NCBI GenBank assembly: GCA_029560875.1
Contig: JAKQKB010000176.1
Location: forward strand, 1-64,000
Reading direction: 5' to 3'
Length of the DNA stretch: 64,000 nt
From: Bacteroidota bacterium
Lineage (GTDB): Bacteria; Bacteroidota; Bacteroidia; Bacteroidales; Tenuifilaceae
Shown: positions 43,929 to 53,018 of the stretch, piece after piece
Numbering within the stretch: the stretch's first letter is position 1
Layout of the letters: the number at the start of each line of letters is the position of its first letter
Notes under the pieces: model-generated
What the model was told of the DNA's origin: nothing
Seen by the model: the letters and a program-made list of their open reading frames with translations, nothing else
Database searches by the model: none
Made by a program: the position numbers and the translations under genes

Positions 43929-45773
43929 TTACTTATAAAGCATTTCGCCCATTTCAACCATTTTTATAAAATCGGCTTTGTAGCCGTACTCATCTAAACC
44001 TGCGGAGGTTTTTGCTCGCTTTAAAACATCAGCAAATGTTGCATTGCCTTTGAATTCCGATTCGCGAAGTAGCATTCCAAATTCAGCCACTGCCGATGCA
44101 AACATTAGGTTATTGGTGCTTTTATTTTTTCCTGCTTCAACTTTTTCAACAATTAAGTTGCTGGTATCCTCGTTTGGTTTTTTATAACGAACCTTTACGG
44201 TCATAAGGTTTTTACTGTTTACCTTGGTTTGTTGTTGGTATTCAAGAGGGTCAATATTTGAAACTTCTTCGTCGGAATCGGCTGGAATAACTTCGTAAAG
44301 TGCAGTAACTGTGTGTCCGCAACCAATGTCGCCCGCATCCTTTTTATCGTTGTTGAAATCCTCCTTGTTCAAAATTCTGTTTTCGTAGCCAATCAATCTG
44401 TATGCTTTAACCTTTGTGGGGTTGAATTCAATCTGGATTTTTACATCCTTAGCAATGGTGTATAGAGTTCCCCAAAGCTCTGTTCCAAATACTTTCTTTG
44501 CCTCAAGGATATTGTCAATATAAGCGTAATTACCATTTCCTGCGTTCGATATTTGCTCCATCTTAGAATCTTTATAGTTGCCCATTCCAAATCCTAGTAT
44601 TGATAGAAAGATACCATCGTTTCGTTTCTCCTCAATTAATCGTACCATTTCGGCATCGCTACTGGCTCCTACGTTGAAATCGCCATCCGATGCAAGAATC
44701 ACCCTGTTATTCCCATTCTTAATGAAATTCTGCTTTGCAATTTTGTATGCTAGGTTTATTCCTTCGCCACCTGCAGTTGAGCCACCAGCCTGTAGCATAT
44801 CCAAAGCGGCAATAATTTTTTCTTTCTGATTTCCTGAAGTTGATTCCAACACAACACCTGCAGCACCTGCATAAACCACAATTGCAACTCTGTCCTGTGA
44901 GCGCAAGTTCTCAACCAAATACTTGAATGCTTGCTTAAGCAATGGTAGTTTGTTGGCAGAGTTCATTGAGCCAGAAACATCAATTAAAAAGGTAAGGTTG
45001 TTTGCAGGAATCTCGTTTTCGTTGATATTTTCACCCTTTAAACCTACTAAAAACAGTTGATGCTTTGTGTTCCAAGGGCATTTGTCGGCCTCAATGGTAA
45101 TAGAAAATGGGTGACCATTTTTGGGTTGAGGATAATCGTAATCGAAGTAGTTTATGAGTTCTTCAATTCTTACGGCATCCTTAACAGGTTTTTGGTTCTG
45201 GGTAAGGAATCGGCGGACATTGGAGTAGGATGCTCTATCTACATCAACAGAAAAGGTTGAAAGCGGGTTGTTTACTACATCCTTAAAAATATTCTCGTTG
45301 ATAACATCGTACGATTCGGTGTTGAAATTTTCTGTCGCATCGTAATCGTAAGCAACTCCGCCTGCAAATGAGACTGGGGCAGCGCATTCTGCAACAACCA
45401 TCATCTTTGATAGTTTTGCGCTTCGCTCTTCTTCCTTAATCTCGACAAGTTGAATAGGATTTAGCGCAAAGTTTACCCGTGTGGTTGAATTTGCTTTTAC
45501 ATCGATATTCTTTTTTACGCTAACCTCGTACCCGCTGACTAATGCTTTGATGTCATACTTTCCAACCGCAATCGATAGGGCATAAGCACCATTGGCGCTA
45601 GTTGCTTTTTCGGCAACTACTTTCCCATTTTGGAATACTTGAATTTTTGCACCAGCAATTGTTTTTGAAGTGGAATTATCGGTAATCAGTCCCGATATCA
45701 TTCCAGTTTGTGCGCTAATAGTCATAAGCGAACTGATTAGTAGCACTCCGATTGTTGAAATTAAAGTTTTCAT
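43929..45773 (-). CDS. Secreted vWA protein with CarboxypepD-like domain (YfbK-type)
   Basis: 614 residues. Signal peptide to about 22 (TISAQ), a CarboxypepD_reg-like beta domain (about 24-110: GLITDNSTSKTIAGAKIQVFQNGKVVAEKATSANGAYALSIAVGKYDIKAL), the YfbK-type N-terminal region (about 155-225: STFSVDVDRASYSNVRRFL and RIEELINYFDYDYPQP), a vWA domain with complete MIDAS (FLIDVSGSMNSANKL about 265) and the C-terminal DUF3520-like part. It is probably a periplasmic or surface protein that binds metal and partners. It is divergent from an ECF sigma/anti-sigma pair 126 bp away, so that sigma may control it. Confidence 0.88.
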   Translation of the reverse strand: MKTLISTIGVLLISSLMTISAQTGMISGLITDNSTSKTIAGAKIQVFQNGKVVAEKATSANGAYALSIAVGKYDIKALVSGYEVSVKKNIDVKANSTTRVNFALNPIQLVEIKEEERSAKLSKMMVVAECAAPVSFAGGVAYDYDATENFNTESYDVINENIFKDVVNNPLSTFSVDVDRASYSNVRRFLTQNQKPVKDAVRIEELINYFDYDYPQPKNGHPFSITIEADKCPWNTKHQLFLVGLKGENINENEIPANNLTFLIDVSGSMNSANKLPLLKQAFKYLVENLRSQDRVAIVVYAGAAGVVLESTSGNQKEKIIAALDMLQAGGSTAGGEGINLAYKIAKQNFIKNGNNRVILASDGDFNVGASSDAEMVRLIEEKRNDGIFLSILGFGMGNYKDSKMEQISNAGNGNYAYIDNILEAKKVFGTELWGTLYTIAKDVKIQIEFNPTKVKAYRLIGYENRILNKEDFNNDKKDAGDIGCGHTVTALYEVIPADSDEEVSNIDPLEYQQQTKVNSKNLMTVKVRYKKPNEDTSNLIVEKVEAGKNKSTNNLMFASAVAEFGMLLRESEFKGNATFADVLKRAKTSAGLDEYGYKADFIKMVEMGEMLYK

Positions 45774-45899
45774 TGTATTCTGAATTAAGTTAAACTTGTG
45801 ATTGTTTATCTAGTGGATACAATGGGGAATGATTTTCCATAAAGTGGACTAATATTTTTTGTATTTTTATTTCGATTAATTAGTATTTAGAGTTTAACA

Positions 45900-46490
45900 G
45901 TGAATAAAGACAAGGAGGACATATCTGCTTTTAGTGATTTGCAACTCATTGACCTCTACAAAAAAGTCGGCGATAAGCAAATTGTTGGTGAAGTATATAA
46001 ACGGTACACCCGCTTTGTGTTTTCAATCTGTATGAAATACCTTAAAGATGAGGATGACAGCAAGGATGCTGTGATGCAGATTTTTGAGAAGTTGTTTGTT
46101 GATTTGCTCAAGCACGAGGTGTCAAACTTTAAATCGTGGTTGCATTCGGTTACTCGAAATCATTGCTTACATATAATAAGGGATTCAAAGTATCAGAATC
46201 AGAAAATGAAAGATTTTTCAAATTTCGAGGAGGAAGTTATGGAAAATCAGCTCTTTTTGTATCAAGATAGTGTGAATGTTCTGGAAGAGCGAGTTGCTGA
46301 GTTGGAACGTGAGTTGGGCAATCTTTCGAAGGAGCAGAGGGTGTGCGTCGAACTTTTCTATCTGAAAGATAAATGCTACCAAGAGGTAGCGGAAATTACA
46401 GGCTATTCGCTGAATCAGGTGAAAAGTTACATACAGAATGGTAAGCGCAATTTGATAATCAGTTTGGTTGGCAATGCAGGAAAACAATAA
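45900..46490 (+). CDS. ECF-type RNA polymerase sigma factor
   Basis: 196 residues from a GTG start at 45900. Region 2 (YKRYTRFVFSICMKYLKDEDDSKDAVMQIFEKLF, about 25-70) and region 4 (LSKEQRVCVELFYLKDKCYQEVAEITGYSLNQVKSYIQNGKRNL, about 145-190) are both present, the two-domain layout of ECF sigmas. It overlaps the following anti-sigma gene by 17 bp, which suggests translational coupling. The target promoters are not known. Confidence 0.93.
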   Translation: MNKDKEDISAFSDLQLIDLYKKVGDKQIVGEVYKRYTRFVFSICMKYLKDEDDSKDAVMQIFEKLFVDLLKHEVSNFKSWLHSVTRNHCLHIIRDSKYQNQKMKDFSNFEEEVMENQLFLYQDSVNVLEERVAELERELGNLSKEQRVCVELFYLKDKCYQEVAEITGYSLNQVKSYIQNGKRNLIISLVGNAGKQ

Positions 46491-47601
46491 CATATTCGAT
46501 GAAAGTTCAGGATGTATCCGTCAGGATGCTCTTCTGGAATACCTGCAAGGCAAACTCTCGGGTAAGGAGAGAAACCTTGTGGAGAAACATTTGCTGGAGT
46601 GTGAGATGTGTAGCGATGAACTTGAGGGTTTGACGAATCTTTTGGAACCAGAGAGAATAGTTGAAATTGAAACAGAATTGAATTCTATGGTCGACCAGCG
46701 GACTATGCCACGAATTTCTTGGCTTAATCCAAAGGTGGTTTACAGAGTAGCCGCTGTTGCAGTACTAACCATTGGTGTATCGACTCTGCTTTACCTCTTT
46801 GTTCTGAAAACAACTCCTCCAACAATGATGTCGGAAAGTCAGATGCCAAGCACAACGGCTGAAGTGACTGATAGTACAGCACCTCTTGAGGTGATTGCCA
46901 TACCTAAGGATGCCACTGAACGGTTGGAATCACAAAAAAAGGAGAGTAAACTAGTTGAAAGGCCTGCAGCACCAACAATTATTGCCAATAATGTGCAGAT
47001 TGCGGAGGAGGTTCTTATTGCCGATTCTGAAGCAGAAGTGACTGATATGGACGAAATGGAAGAGGTTGTTCTTGCCGAAAAAGTTGTTAAAGCAGATAGT
47101 GCAGCTATTGCTTCTAGTAATGCCGCTGTGGCGGGTCAACAAGCCGATGCTTTAAGGGCCGCAAGTGCCGAAGCGAAAAGAGAAGAACTAGCCATTGCTG
47201 GTGAAAGCGCAAGATTATCGAAAAAAGCGATGATTTCAACAGTTGGTTTTGCGGAATCAAAAGTAACTATTGAGAGCGCGTTGAAGAGTTTTAATCAAAA
47301 GAACTATAAGAAGGCTCTTGTTGAATTTAATGCTATTTATAGTCAAAATGCAAGCAATGATACCGTTATATACTACAGGGCAATGAGTTTTTATAGGTTG
47401 AATTCATTTGCTGAAGCAATTGAGGATTTTCAGAAAATGAATGGCAAAGAGGAAAGCGAATTCTTTTACGATTCTCAGTGGTACTATGTGTTATCGCTAG
47501 CAGAGGTTGGACGAAACGATGAAGCAAAGAGTTTGCTAGAGGCAATTGTAAAAAGTGATTCACCTTACAAGGATTTGGCTAACCAGAAACTAAAACAATA
47601 G
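46474..47601 (+). CDS. Anti-sigma factor with zinc-finger and TPR
   Basis: 375 residues from the ATG at 46474; an in-frame TTG 6 bp upstream is also open. The N-terminus has a zf-HC2-like motif (HLLECEMC, i.e. H-x3-C-x2-C, about residue 40) that binds ECF sigma factors. A membrane helix follows (VVYRVAAVAVLTIGVSTLLYLFVL, about 88-111), then a long low-complexity Ala/Glu/Val-rich linker (about 115-255), and a C-terminal TPR-like region (about 260-370). The zinc domain lies inside and the TPR outside, so an envelope signal could free the sigma factor. Confidence 0.88.
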   Translation: MQENNNIFDESSGCIRQDALLEYLQGKLSGKERNLVEKHLLECEMCSDELEGLTNLLEPERIVEIETELNSMVDQRTMPRISWLNPKVVYRVAAVAVLTIGVSTLLYLFVLKTTPPTMMSESQMPSTTAEVTDSTAPLEVIAIPKDATERLESQKKESKLVERPAAPTIIANNVQIAEEVLIADSEAEVTDMDEMEEVVLAEKVVKADSAAIASSNAAVAGQQADALRAASAEAKREELAIAGESARLSKKAMISTVGFAESKVTIESALKSFNQKNYKKALVEFNAIYSQNASNDTVIYYRAMSFYRLNSFAEAIEDFQKMNGKEESEFFYDSQWYYVLSLAEVGRNDEAKSLLEAIVKSDSPYKDLANQKLKQ

Positions 47602-47615
47602 TTTATGACAAAAAA

Positions 47616-47649
47616 ACAAATAAAGCCTCCAATTGGAGGCTTTATTTGT
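47616..47649. terminator. Perfect palindromic bidirectional terminator
   Basis: Arms of 15 bp (ACAAATAAAGCCTCC and its complement) around AATT, between two convergent genes. Confidence 0.9.
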
Positions 47650-47667
47650 TTAGGTTGGAATGGGATG

Positions 47668-48579
47668 TTAACTGGTAGGGCCTGTATCTGTTTTGGCCTC
47701 TATTGTAGTCTGAGTTGTTGATGATACATTGGAAAGGAAGTTGTATCCTGTTTTGCTTTCAATATAATCAACTGTTGTGCGGTAGTAACCCCATGCTTGG
47801 TTACTTACTGTTTGGGTGTTTGGCATCCAAACTGCAATAATGCGTGTAGATGAGGTTATTCTAGTTACATCGCTTGAGCCAACTGGTAGCACAACGATAA
47901 TTTTCCAAACATACGAAGGAACAACAATGTTTTTTGATGAAATTGTCTGTTTTGTGCCACTCGAACCTGTTCCACCTTGTCCGTAAGGTCCCGATATAAT
48001 GTAAAGTTCATTTCCTGCATTAATCAAAGTTCTGCAATAGTTTTCAAGGTTAGCCCAGGTTATTTGGTTGTTTTTGGGGGCCTGAGGAATCATATTAGTC
48101 ATTAGAAAAGTTGCAGAGTTGTCGGTGGTTGATCCTGTGCGATCGGCACTTGGACACATATGTCCACGGTCGAATCCTGAGCCACTATAGTCGGTTCCAC
48201 CTACTTTTACCCAACTCGATGGGAGTGTTGCATCTGCTCTAAAATCATCCTGACGAGCAGCAGAGCCTATCCATGCAGTGCTAAGATGCCACGATACCCA
48301 GTTACAAGTTTTTTTGCTATTGTTGTACGACATTGTGTACTGGGTTTTGGTCATTAGGTAATTGTTGGCATTTGATGTGCTTGTGGTTGCGCCCGATGGA
48401 TTACCCAATGCCATATTGTTATCGCGAGTAGCAGTGGCTTTTTGTCCATTGTCCTCAGTTGGAGTTTCAGTAACCTTTTCTGGAATAATTATTTCTTCCT
48501 TTTCGCAGGAAACCAAAATGGCCATAGCAGAAATGGATGCTATGAGCAATAATCTAGTAGTTAATCTTTTGATTTTCAT
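47668..48579 (-). CDS. Secreted DNA/RNA non-specific endonuclease lipoprotein
   Basis: 303 residues. A lipoprotein signal ends at about Cys26 (MAILVSC). A low-complexity stretch (about 30-70) precedes the NUC-type nuclease domain: DRGHMCPSADR carries the catalytic DRGH motif with its His, and TFLMTNMIPQAPKNNQITWANLE contains the metal-binding Asn. It would cut nucleic acid at the cell surface, perhaps for nutrients. It is a single gene. Confidence 0.9.
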   Translation of the reverse strand: MKIKRLTTRLLLIASISAMAILVSCEKEEIIIPEKVTETPTEDNGQKATATRDNNMALGNPSGATTSTSNANNYLMTKTQYTMSYNNSKKTCNWVSWHLSTAWIGSAARQDDFRADATLPSSWVKVGGTDYSGSGFDRGHMCPSADRTGSTTDNSATFLMTNMIPQAPKNNQITWANLENYCRTLINAGNELYIISGPYGQGGTGSSGTKQTISSKNIVVPSYVWKIIVVLPVGSSDVTRITSSTRIIAVWMPNTQTVSNQAWGYYRTTVDYIESKTGYNFLSNVSSTTQTTIEAKTDTGPTS

Positions 48580-48958
48580 AAATAATAGGTTTTAGGTTGG
48601 TGCGATAAATGTAATGAGATGATTCAATAAAGGTTATAGTAATTGTGTTTTATTATTCTTAAGTTTTTGTGAAGTTTAAGAATAAACCAATAGTTATTTC
48701 GTTTAAAAATTTCTTTTTACTGCCTATTGTTATGTTTTGGTTGATATTGTCTTAGTAGTGTAAGGGTTTTGTTATTCTGGATTCTTAACGTATATTAACA
48801 GTAATTTTTATTCTTGTTGATAAGTTGATGTGATAGAGTTTGCACTCTTTTTAACTTTTCCAATTAACATCTATTTTTTTTGCAAAAATTAATGTAGGTT
48901 TGTATTTGTGTTCAATTTGAACCAAAAACTCTTTTCATTGATGCTAAAACTTTGAATT
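48580..48958. other. Divergent gap with a 10-bp hairpin
   Basis: About 380 bp, AT-rich, no gene. A perfect inverted repeat TTATTCTTAA / TTAAGAATAA with a 13-base loop lies at 48653-48685. A TAGGTTTG at 48895-48902 matches the -7 consensus for the WG-repeat gene, but no well-placed -33 is seen. Confidence 0.5.
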
Positions 48959-49876
48959 ATGCAAAGGATAATTCTTACTCTGATAGTTCTACTCTCGACT
49001 TTAACTGTTTGTGCTCAAAATGCAACCGATAGGAAGAAGCAATCGGGACCTTTCCCCAAGGATTGGGTTTTAGTTGAGAAGGGAGGGCTTTATGGATTTA
49101 TCTCAAGCGAAGGCAAGGAGATTATAAAACCACAGTACACAAGGGTATCTGCTTTCGATGAGGTTCAGCGAGGCTGGGCTCAGGTTGAAAAGGATGGTTT
49201 TATTGGATTTATATCGATTGATGGGAAAGAGATAATTAAACCTCAGTATACAAAGGTTCACCCTTTTGGAGAGTTGCAGAAAGGTTGGGCATTAGTTGAA
49301 GTGAATGGTTTGTATGGTTTTATTTCCAACGAGGGGCGCGAAATGATTAGCCCTATTTATAGTAAAATTCATCCATTTGGAGAGCATTACAAAAACCTTG
49401 CTTTGGTTGAAAAGGATGGACTTTTTGGCTTTATCTCTATCGATGGAAATGAGGTGGCTAAACCCCAATACCAAAAAATTAGTGCTTTTGGTGAGTATCA
49501 AAAGGATTGGGCTTTAGTCGAGAAGGAGAGTCTTTTGGGTTTTATAAATGGTGAAGGTAAGGAAATAATCAAACCACAATACAATAAGGTGTCTCCATTT
49601 GGTGAGTATACAAAGGGCTGGGCATTGGTTCAAAAGGATAGGTTTTTGGGATTTATATCATTTGAGGGCAAGGAAGTTATTAAACCACAGTATGATCAAA
49701 TAAAACCTTTTGGTCAGTTCCAGAAGGATTGGGCAATGGTTCAAAAGGATGGCCTTTGGGGATTTATTTCGCTGGAAGGCAAAGAGGTTGTAAAACCTAA
49801 GTACGAGAAAATAAACTTTGGTGATTCGCTTAGCAATAAGTTTGGAAAGCAGCCTGTAGCTGTTGATGGGAATTAA
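48959..49876 (+). CDS. Secreted WG-repeat protein
   Basis: 305 residues with a signal peptide to about 20 (LTVCAQ). It is made of seven tandem WG-type repeats of about 34 residues, each with a pattern like F-G-E-x-Q-K-x-W-A-L-V-E-K-D-G-x-x-G-F-I-S-x-E-G-K-E-I-I-K-P-Q-Y. Repeats 2 to 7 begin with an unusually constant (A/P)FG(E/Q) turn and are highly alike, suggesting recent expansion by duplication. WG proteins are beta-rich and of unknown function, probably binding partners in the periplasm or at the surface. It appears monocistronic with its own terminator. Confidence 0.88.
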   Translation: MQRIILTLIVLLSTLTVCAQNATDRKKQSGPFPKDWVLVEKGGLYGFISSEGKEIIKPQYTRVSAFDEVQRGWAQVEKDGFIGFISIDGKEIIKPQYTKVHPFGELQKGWALVEVNGLYGFISNEGREMISPIYSKIHPFGEHYKNLALVEKDGLFGFISIDGNEVAKPQYQKISAFGEYQKDWALVEKESLLGFINGEGKEIIKPQYNKVSPFGEYTKGWALVQKDRFLGFISFEGKEVIKPQYDQIKPFGQFQKDWAMVQKDGLWGFISLEGKEVVKPKYEKINFGDSLSNKFGKQPVAVDGN

Positions 49877-49910
49877 TCTACAACTAAACTTAACAATAAA
49901 GATATTTTTG

Positions 49911-49936
49911 TCCTCGATTTAATCGAGGATTTTTTT
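49911..49936 (+). terminator. Terminator after the WG-repeat gene
   Basis: TCCTCGA / TCGAGGA hairpin followed by seven T, 35 bp past the stop. Confidence 0.85.
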
Positions 49937-50024
49937 ATAACTAATCCTTAGAAAATTAGGCAGATTGTATTGATTTTTCACCAATAACTTAATAACCATT
50001 AACTAATAACTAATCCATAAAGCT

Positions 50025-50055
50025 ATTGTTTAAATAAAAAGTATCGTTATATTTG
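50025..50055 (+). promoter_or_regulatory. Promoter of the methionine operon
   Basis: ATTG (50025-50028), 19 bp, TATATTTG (50048-50055), a full consensus match, about 37 bp before the SAM aptamer. Confidence 0.75.
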
Positions 50056-50091
50056 CACCATTCAAAATACTATTCTTTTAGCGAAAGGATA

Positions 50092-50197
50092 GATTTATAG
50101 AGAAGAGCGGAGAGAACAGGCTCAATGAACCTCTAGCAACCTGCTACTAAAAGCAAGGTGCTAAAACCTGACCCGAAAGGGTAATTATAACTCTAAA
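50092..50197 (+). ncRNA. SAM riboswitch (S-box type)
   Basis: The conserved core is recognisable: AGCGGAGAGAACAGGCTC, then ATGAACCTCTAGCAACC (the GCAACC junction), and after a small stem AAGGTGCTAAAACC, the usual P3/P4 return segment. GACCCGAAAGGGT forms the next stem. Outer pairing between TTATAGAG and CTCTAAA closes P1. It lies in the leader of met genes, exactly where S-box RNAs occur. High S-adenosylmethionine should lower expression. No clear terminator with a U tract follows, so control may be on translation or on the downstream hairpins. Confidence 0.85.
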
Positions 50198-50206
50198 CTA
50201 AACGTT

Positions 50207-50329
50207 ATGCTGAGTTTAAACATTTCAGGTTCAATTGTTACAACAGGTTATTACACCTGCTTGTCGTTACTTATTTACAACCAGTTCAGAGGTACTTCTC
50301 GAATGCGCCGCTTCGGTCGAATGCGGTAG
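50207..50329 (+). CDS. Candidate 40-residue leader ORF after the SAM aptamer
   Basis: An ATG-to-TAG frame of 40 codons starts 10 bases after the aptamer. The peptide has a beta-like start (LNISGSIVTTGYYT), a hydrophobic middle (CLSLLIY) and a basic end (FRGTSRMRRFGRMR, with a short direct repeat). I do not recognise it. It lies where an expression platform is expected, so translation of it could take part in control. It may also be chance, as 40 codons is short. Confidence 0.4.
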   Translation: MLSLNISGSIVTTGYYTCLSLLIYNQFRGTSRMRRFGRMR

Positions 50330-50362
50330 ATAATCAGTTACAATCCTTACGGATTTAACCTA

Positions 50363-50406
50363 TCGCGTTGCGGGCAACGCGAGGGTGCTTGATGCGTAGC
50401 ATCAAA
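50363..50406 (+). promoter_or_regulatory. Tandem hairpins in the metY leader
   Basis: CGCGTTGC-GG-GCAACGCG (50363-50380) and TTGATGC-GTA-GCATCAA (about 50389-50405) are two perfect hairpins between the aptamer and metY. No U tract follows either, so they are more likely to shape the leader than to end transcription. Confidence 0.4.
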
Positions 50407-50428
50407 ATGAATTTTCACAATACAATAA

Positions 50429-51790
<1,362 letters not shown>

Positions 51791-51795
51791 AATCT

Positions 51796-51848
51796 AAAGT
51801 GCCTAGAATCTTACTTTAAGTATTCGAAGTACTCTAGGCACTTTTTTC
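51796..51848 (+). terminator. Hairpin with T run between metY and metX
   Basis: AAAGTGCCTAGA pairs with TCTAGGCACTTTTTT across about 25 bases that contain a second smaller stem. This looks like an intrinsic terminator inside the operon and would lower expression of the downstream genes, or mark a separate unit. Confidence 0.65.
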
Positions 51849-51870
51849 AAATACTAAAATATTAAACAAT

Positions 51871-52905
51871 ATGCAGGTTACTGAAGCAAATCTTAAAATC
51901 TCGAATCTTAAATTGGAGTGTGGTGAAAGCCTTAACGATATCAATGTGCGCTACCATATCCTAGGCGATATATCAAAGAATCCCGATAAGGTAATTTGGA
52001 TTTGCCATGCTTTTACGGCTAACAGTAATCCTGCCGATTGGTGGCCCGAGATGGTGGGCGAAGGAAGGGTTTTCGACCCCAACAAAACCCCTATTGTATG
52101 CGCTAATATTTTAGGTTCCTGCTATGGAACAACCGGTGCAATGTCTATCAATCCAAGTACGGGAAAACCCTATCTGCGCGATTTTCCATTAATTACATTC
52201 CGCGATGTAGTTCGGGTAAACAATGCTGTGAAAAAGCATTTGTCGATAGATAGAATTTGGTTGATGATTGGCGGTTCCATTGGTGGTTTTCAGGCAATGG
52301 AGTGGGAATACTTATTCCCCGGAACAACAAAGCATCTTGCGTTAATTGCAACTACTGCAAAATCGTCACCTTGGGTTAAGGCTTTTAGTCAATCGCAGCG
52401 CTTGGCGCTACTTAGCGACGAGAGTTTTGTTCGTCAGGAGGTGGATGGAGGTAAAAACGGACTATCCGCTGCGCGTAGCATAGCACTGCTGAGCTATAGG
52501 GGACGTAGTAGTTACAATATAACCCAACAGGACGAGGATGATAATTTGTTGGAGAACTATCGTGCTTGCACTTATCAAACCTATCAGGGCGAAAAACTGG
52601 TGAAACGATTTGATGCCTATACATACTACTCCTTAACGTTAACGCTCGATAACCATAATATTGGACGCGGACGTGGTTCGTTGGAGAGTGCGCTGGGCTC
52701 AATTAAGGCAAATACTATGGTTGTAGGAATTGATTCAGATATTCTATTCCCAGTTGAGGAGCAGAAGTTTTTGGCCAGTTCAATTCCAAATGCAAAGTAC
52801 TACGAGATTCACTCGCAATTCTGCCACGATGGCTTTTTGATTGAGTATGAGCAGTTAACCGAAATTATTCGGAAATATTTAAAGGATTTTAATGAAGAGA
52901 TATAG
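51871..52905 (+). CDS. metX: Homoserine O-acetyltransferase
   Basis: 344 residues, alpha/beta hydrolase fold. It transfers acetyl from acetyl-CoA to homoserine. The nucleophile elbow GGSIGGFQAMEWEYLFP puts Ser at about 135; the Asp lies in VGIDSDILFPVEEQ and the His in HDGFLIEYEQL. The signature NILGSCYGTTG near residue 90 is present. Some members use succinyl-CoA; the sequence alone does not settle that. It provides the substrate for MetY, encoded upstream. Confidence 0.92.
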   Translation: MQVTEANLKISNLKLECGESLNDINVRYHILGDISKNPDKVIWICHAFTANSNPADWWPEMVGEGRVFDPNKTPIVCANILGSCYGTTGAMSINPSTGKPYLRDFPLITFRDVVRVNNAVKKHLSIDRIWLMIGGSIGGFQAMEWEYLFPGTTKHLALIATTAKSSPWVKAFSQSQRLALLSDESFVRQEVDGGKNGLSAARSIALLSYRGRSSYNITQQDEDDNLLENYRACTYQTYQGEKLVKRFDAYTYYSLTLTLDNHNIGRGRGSLESALGSIKANTMVVGIDSDILFPVEEQKFLASSIPNAKYYEIHSQFCHDGFLIEYEQLTEIIRKYLKDFNEEI

Positions 52906-52915
52906 TTGATGGACA

Positions 52916-53003
52916 ATAGTCCATAGACCATTGACGAAGAAATATCGCTTGTAAACTGTGGACTATGGACTATGGACTGTAGACTATCGACTATCGACTA
53001 TCA
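52916..53003 (+). repeat. Degenerate GGACTAT/CGACTAT tandem repeats
   Basis: The metX-hom spacer carries several 7-base units (GGACTAT, GGACTAT, GGACTGT, AGACTAT, CGACTAT, CGACTAT) at about 52962-53000. Upstream at 52916-52940 the complementary word AGTCCATAG occurs, so the stretch could fold back. It is non-coding. Confidence 0.6.
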
Positions 53004-53018
53004 AAAAACAAAAAAACA

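Noticed and set aside
48959-49876. Regular DNA repeats as a CRISPR array
   Set aside because: The repeats are about 100 bp, continuous and in frame, and encode WG motifs; there are no constant spacer-repeat units or cas genes.
52962-53003. GACTAT repeats as a CRISPR array or origin iterons
   Set aside because: The units are 7 bases, degenerate and without spacers, and the location inside a biosynthetic operon does not suggest replication.
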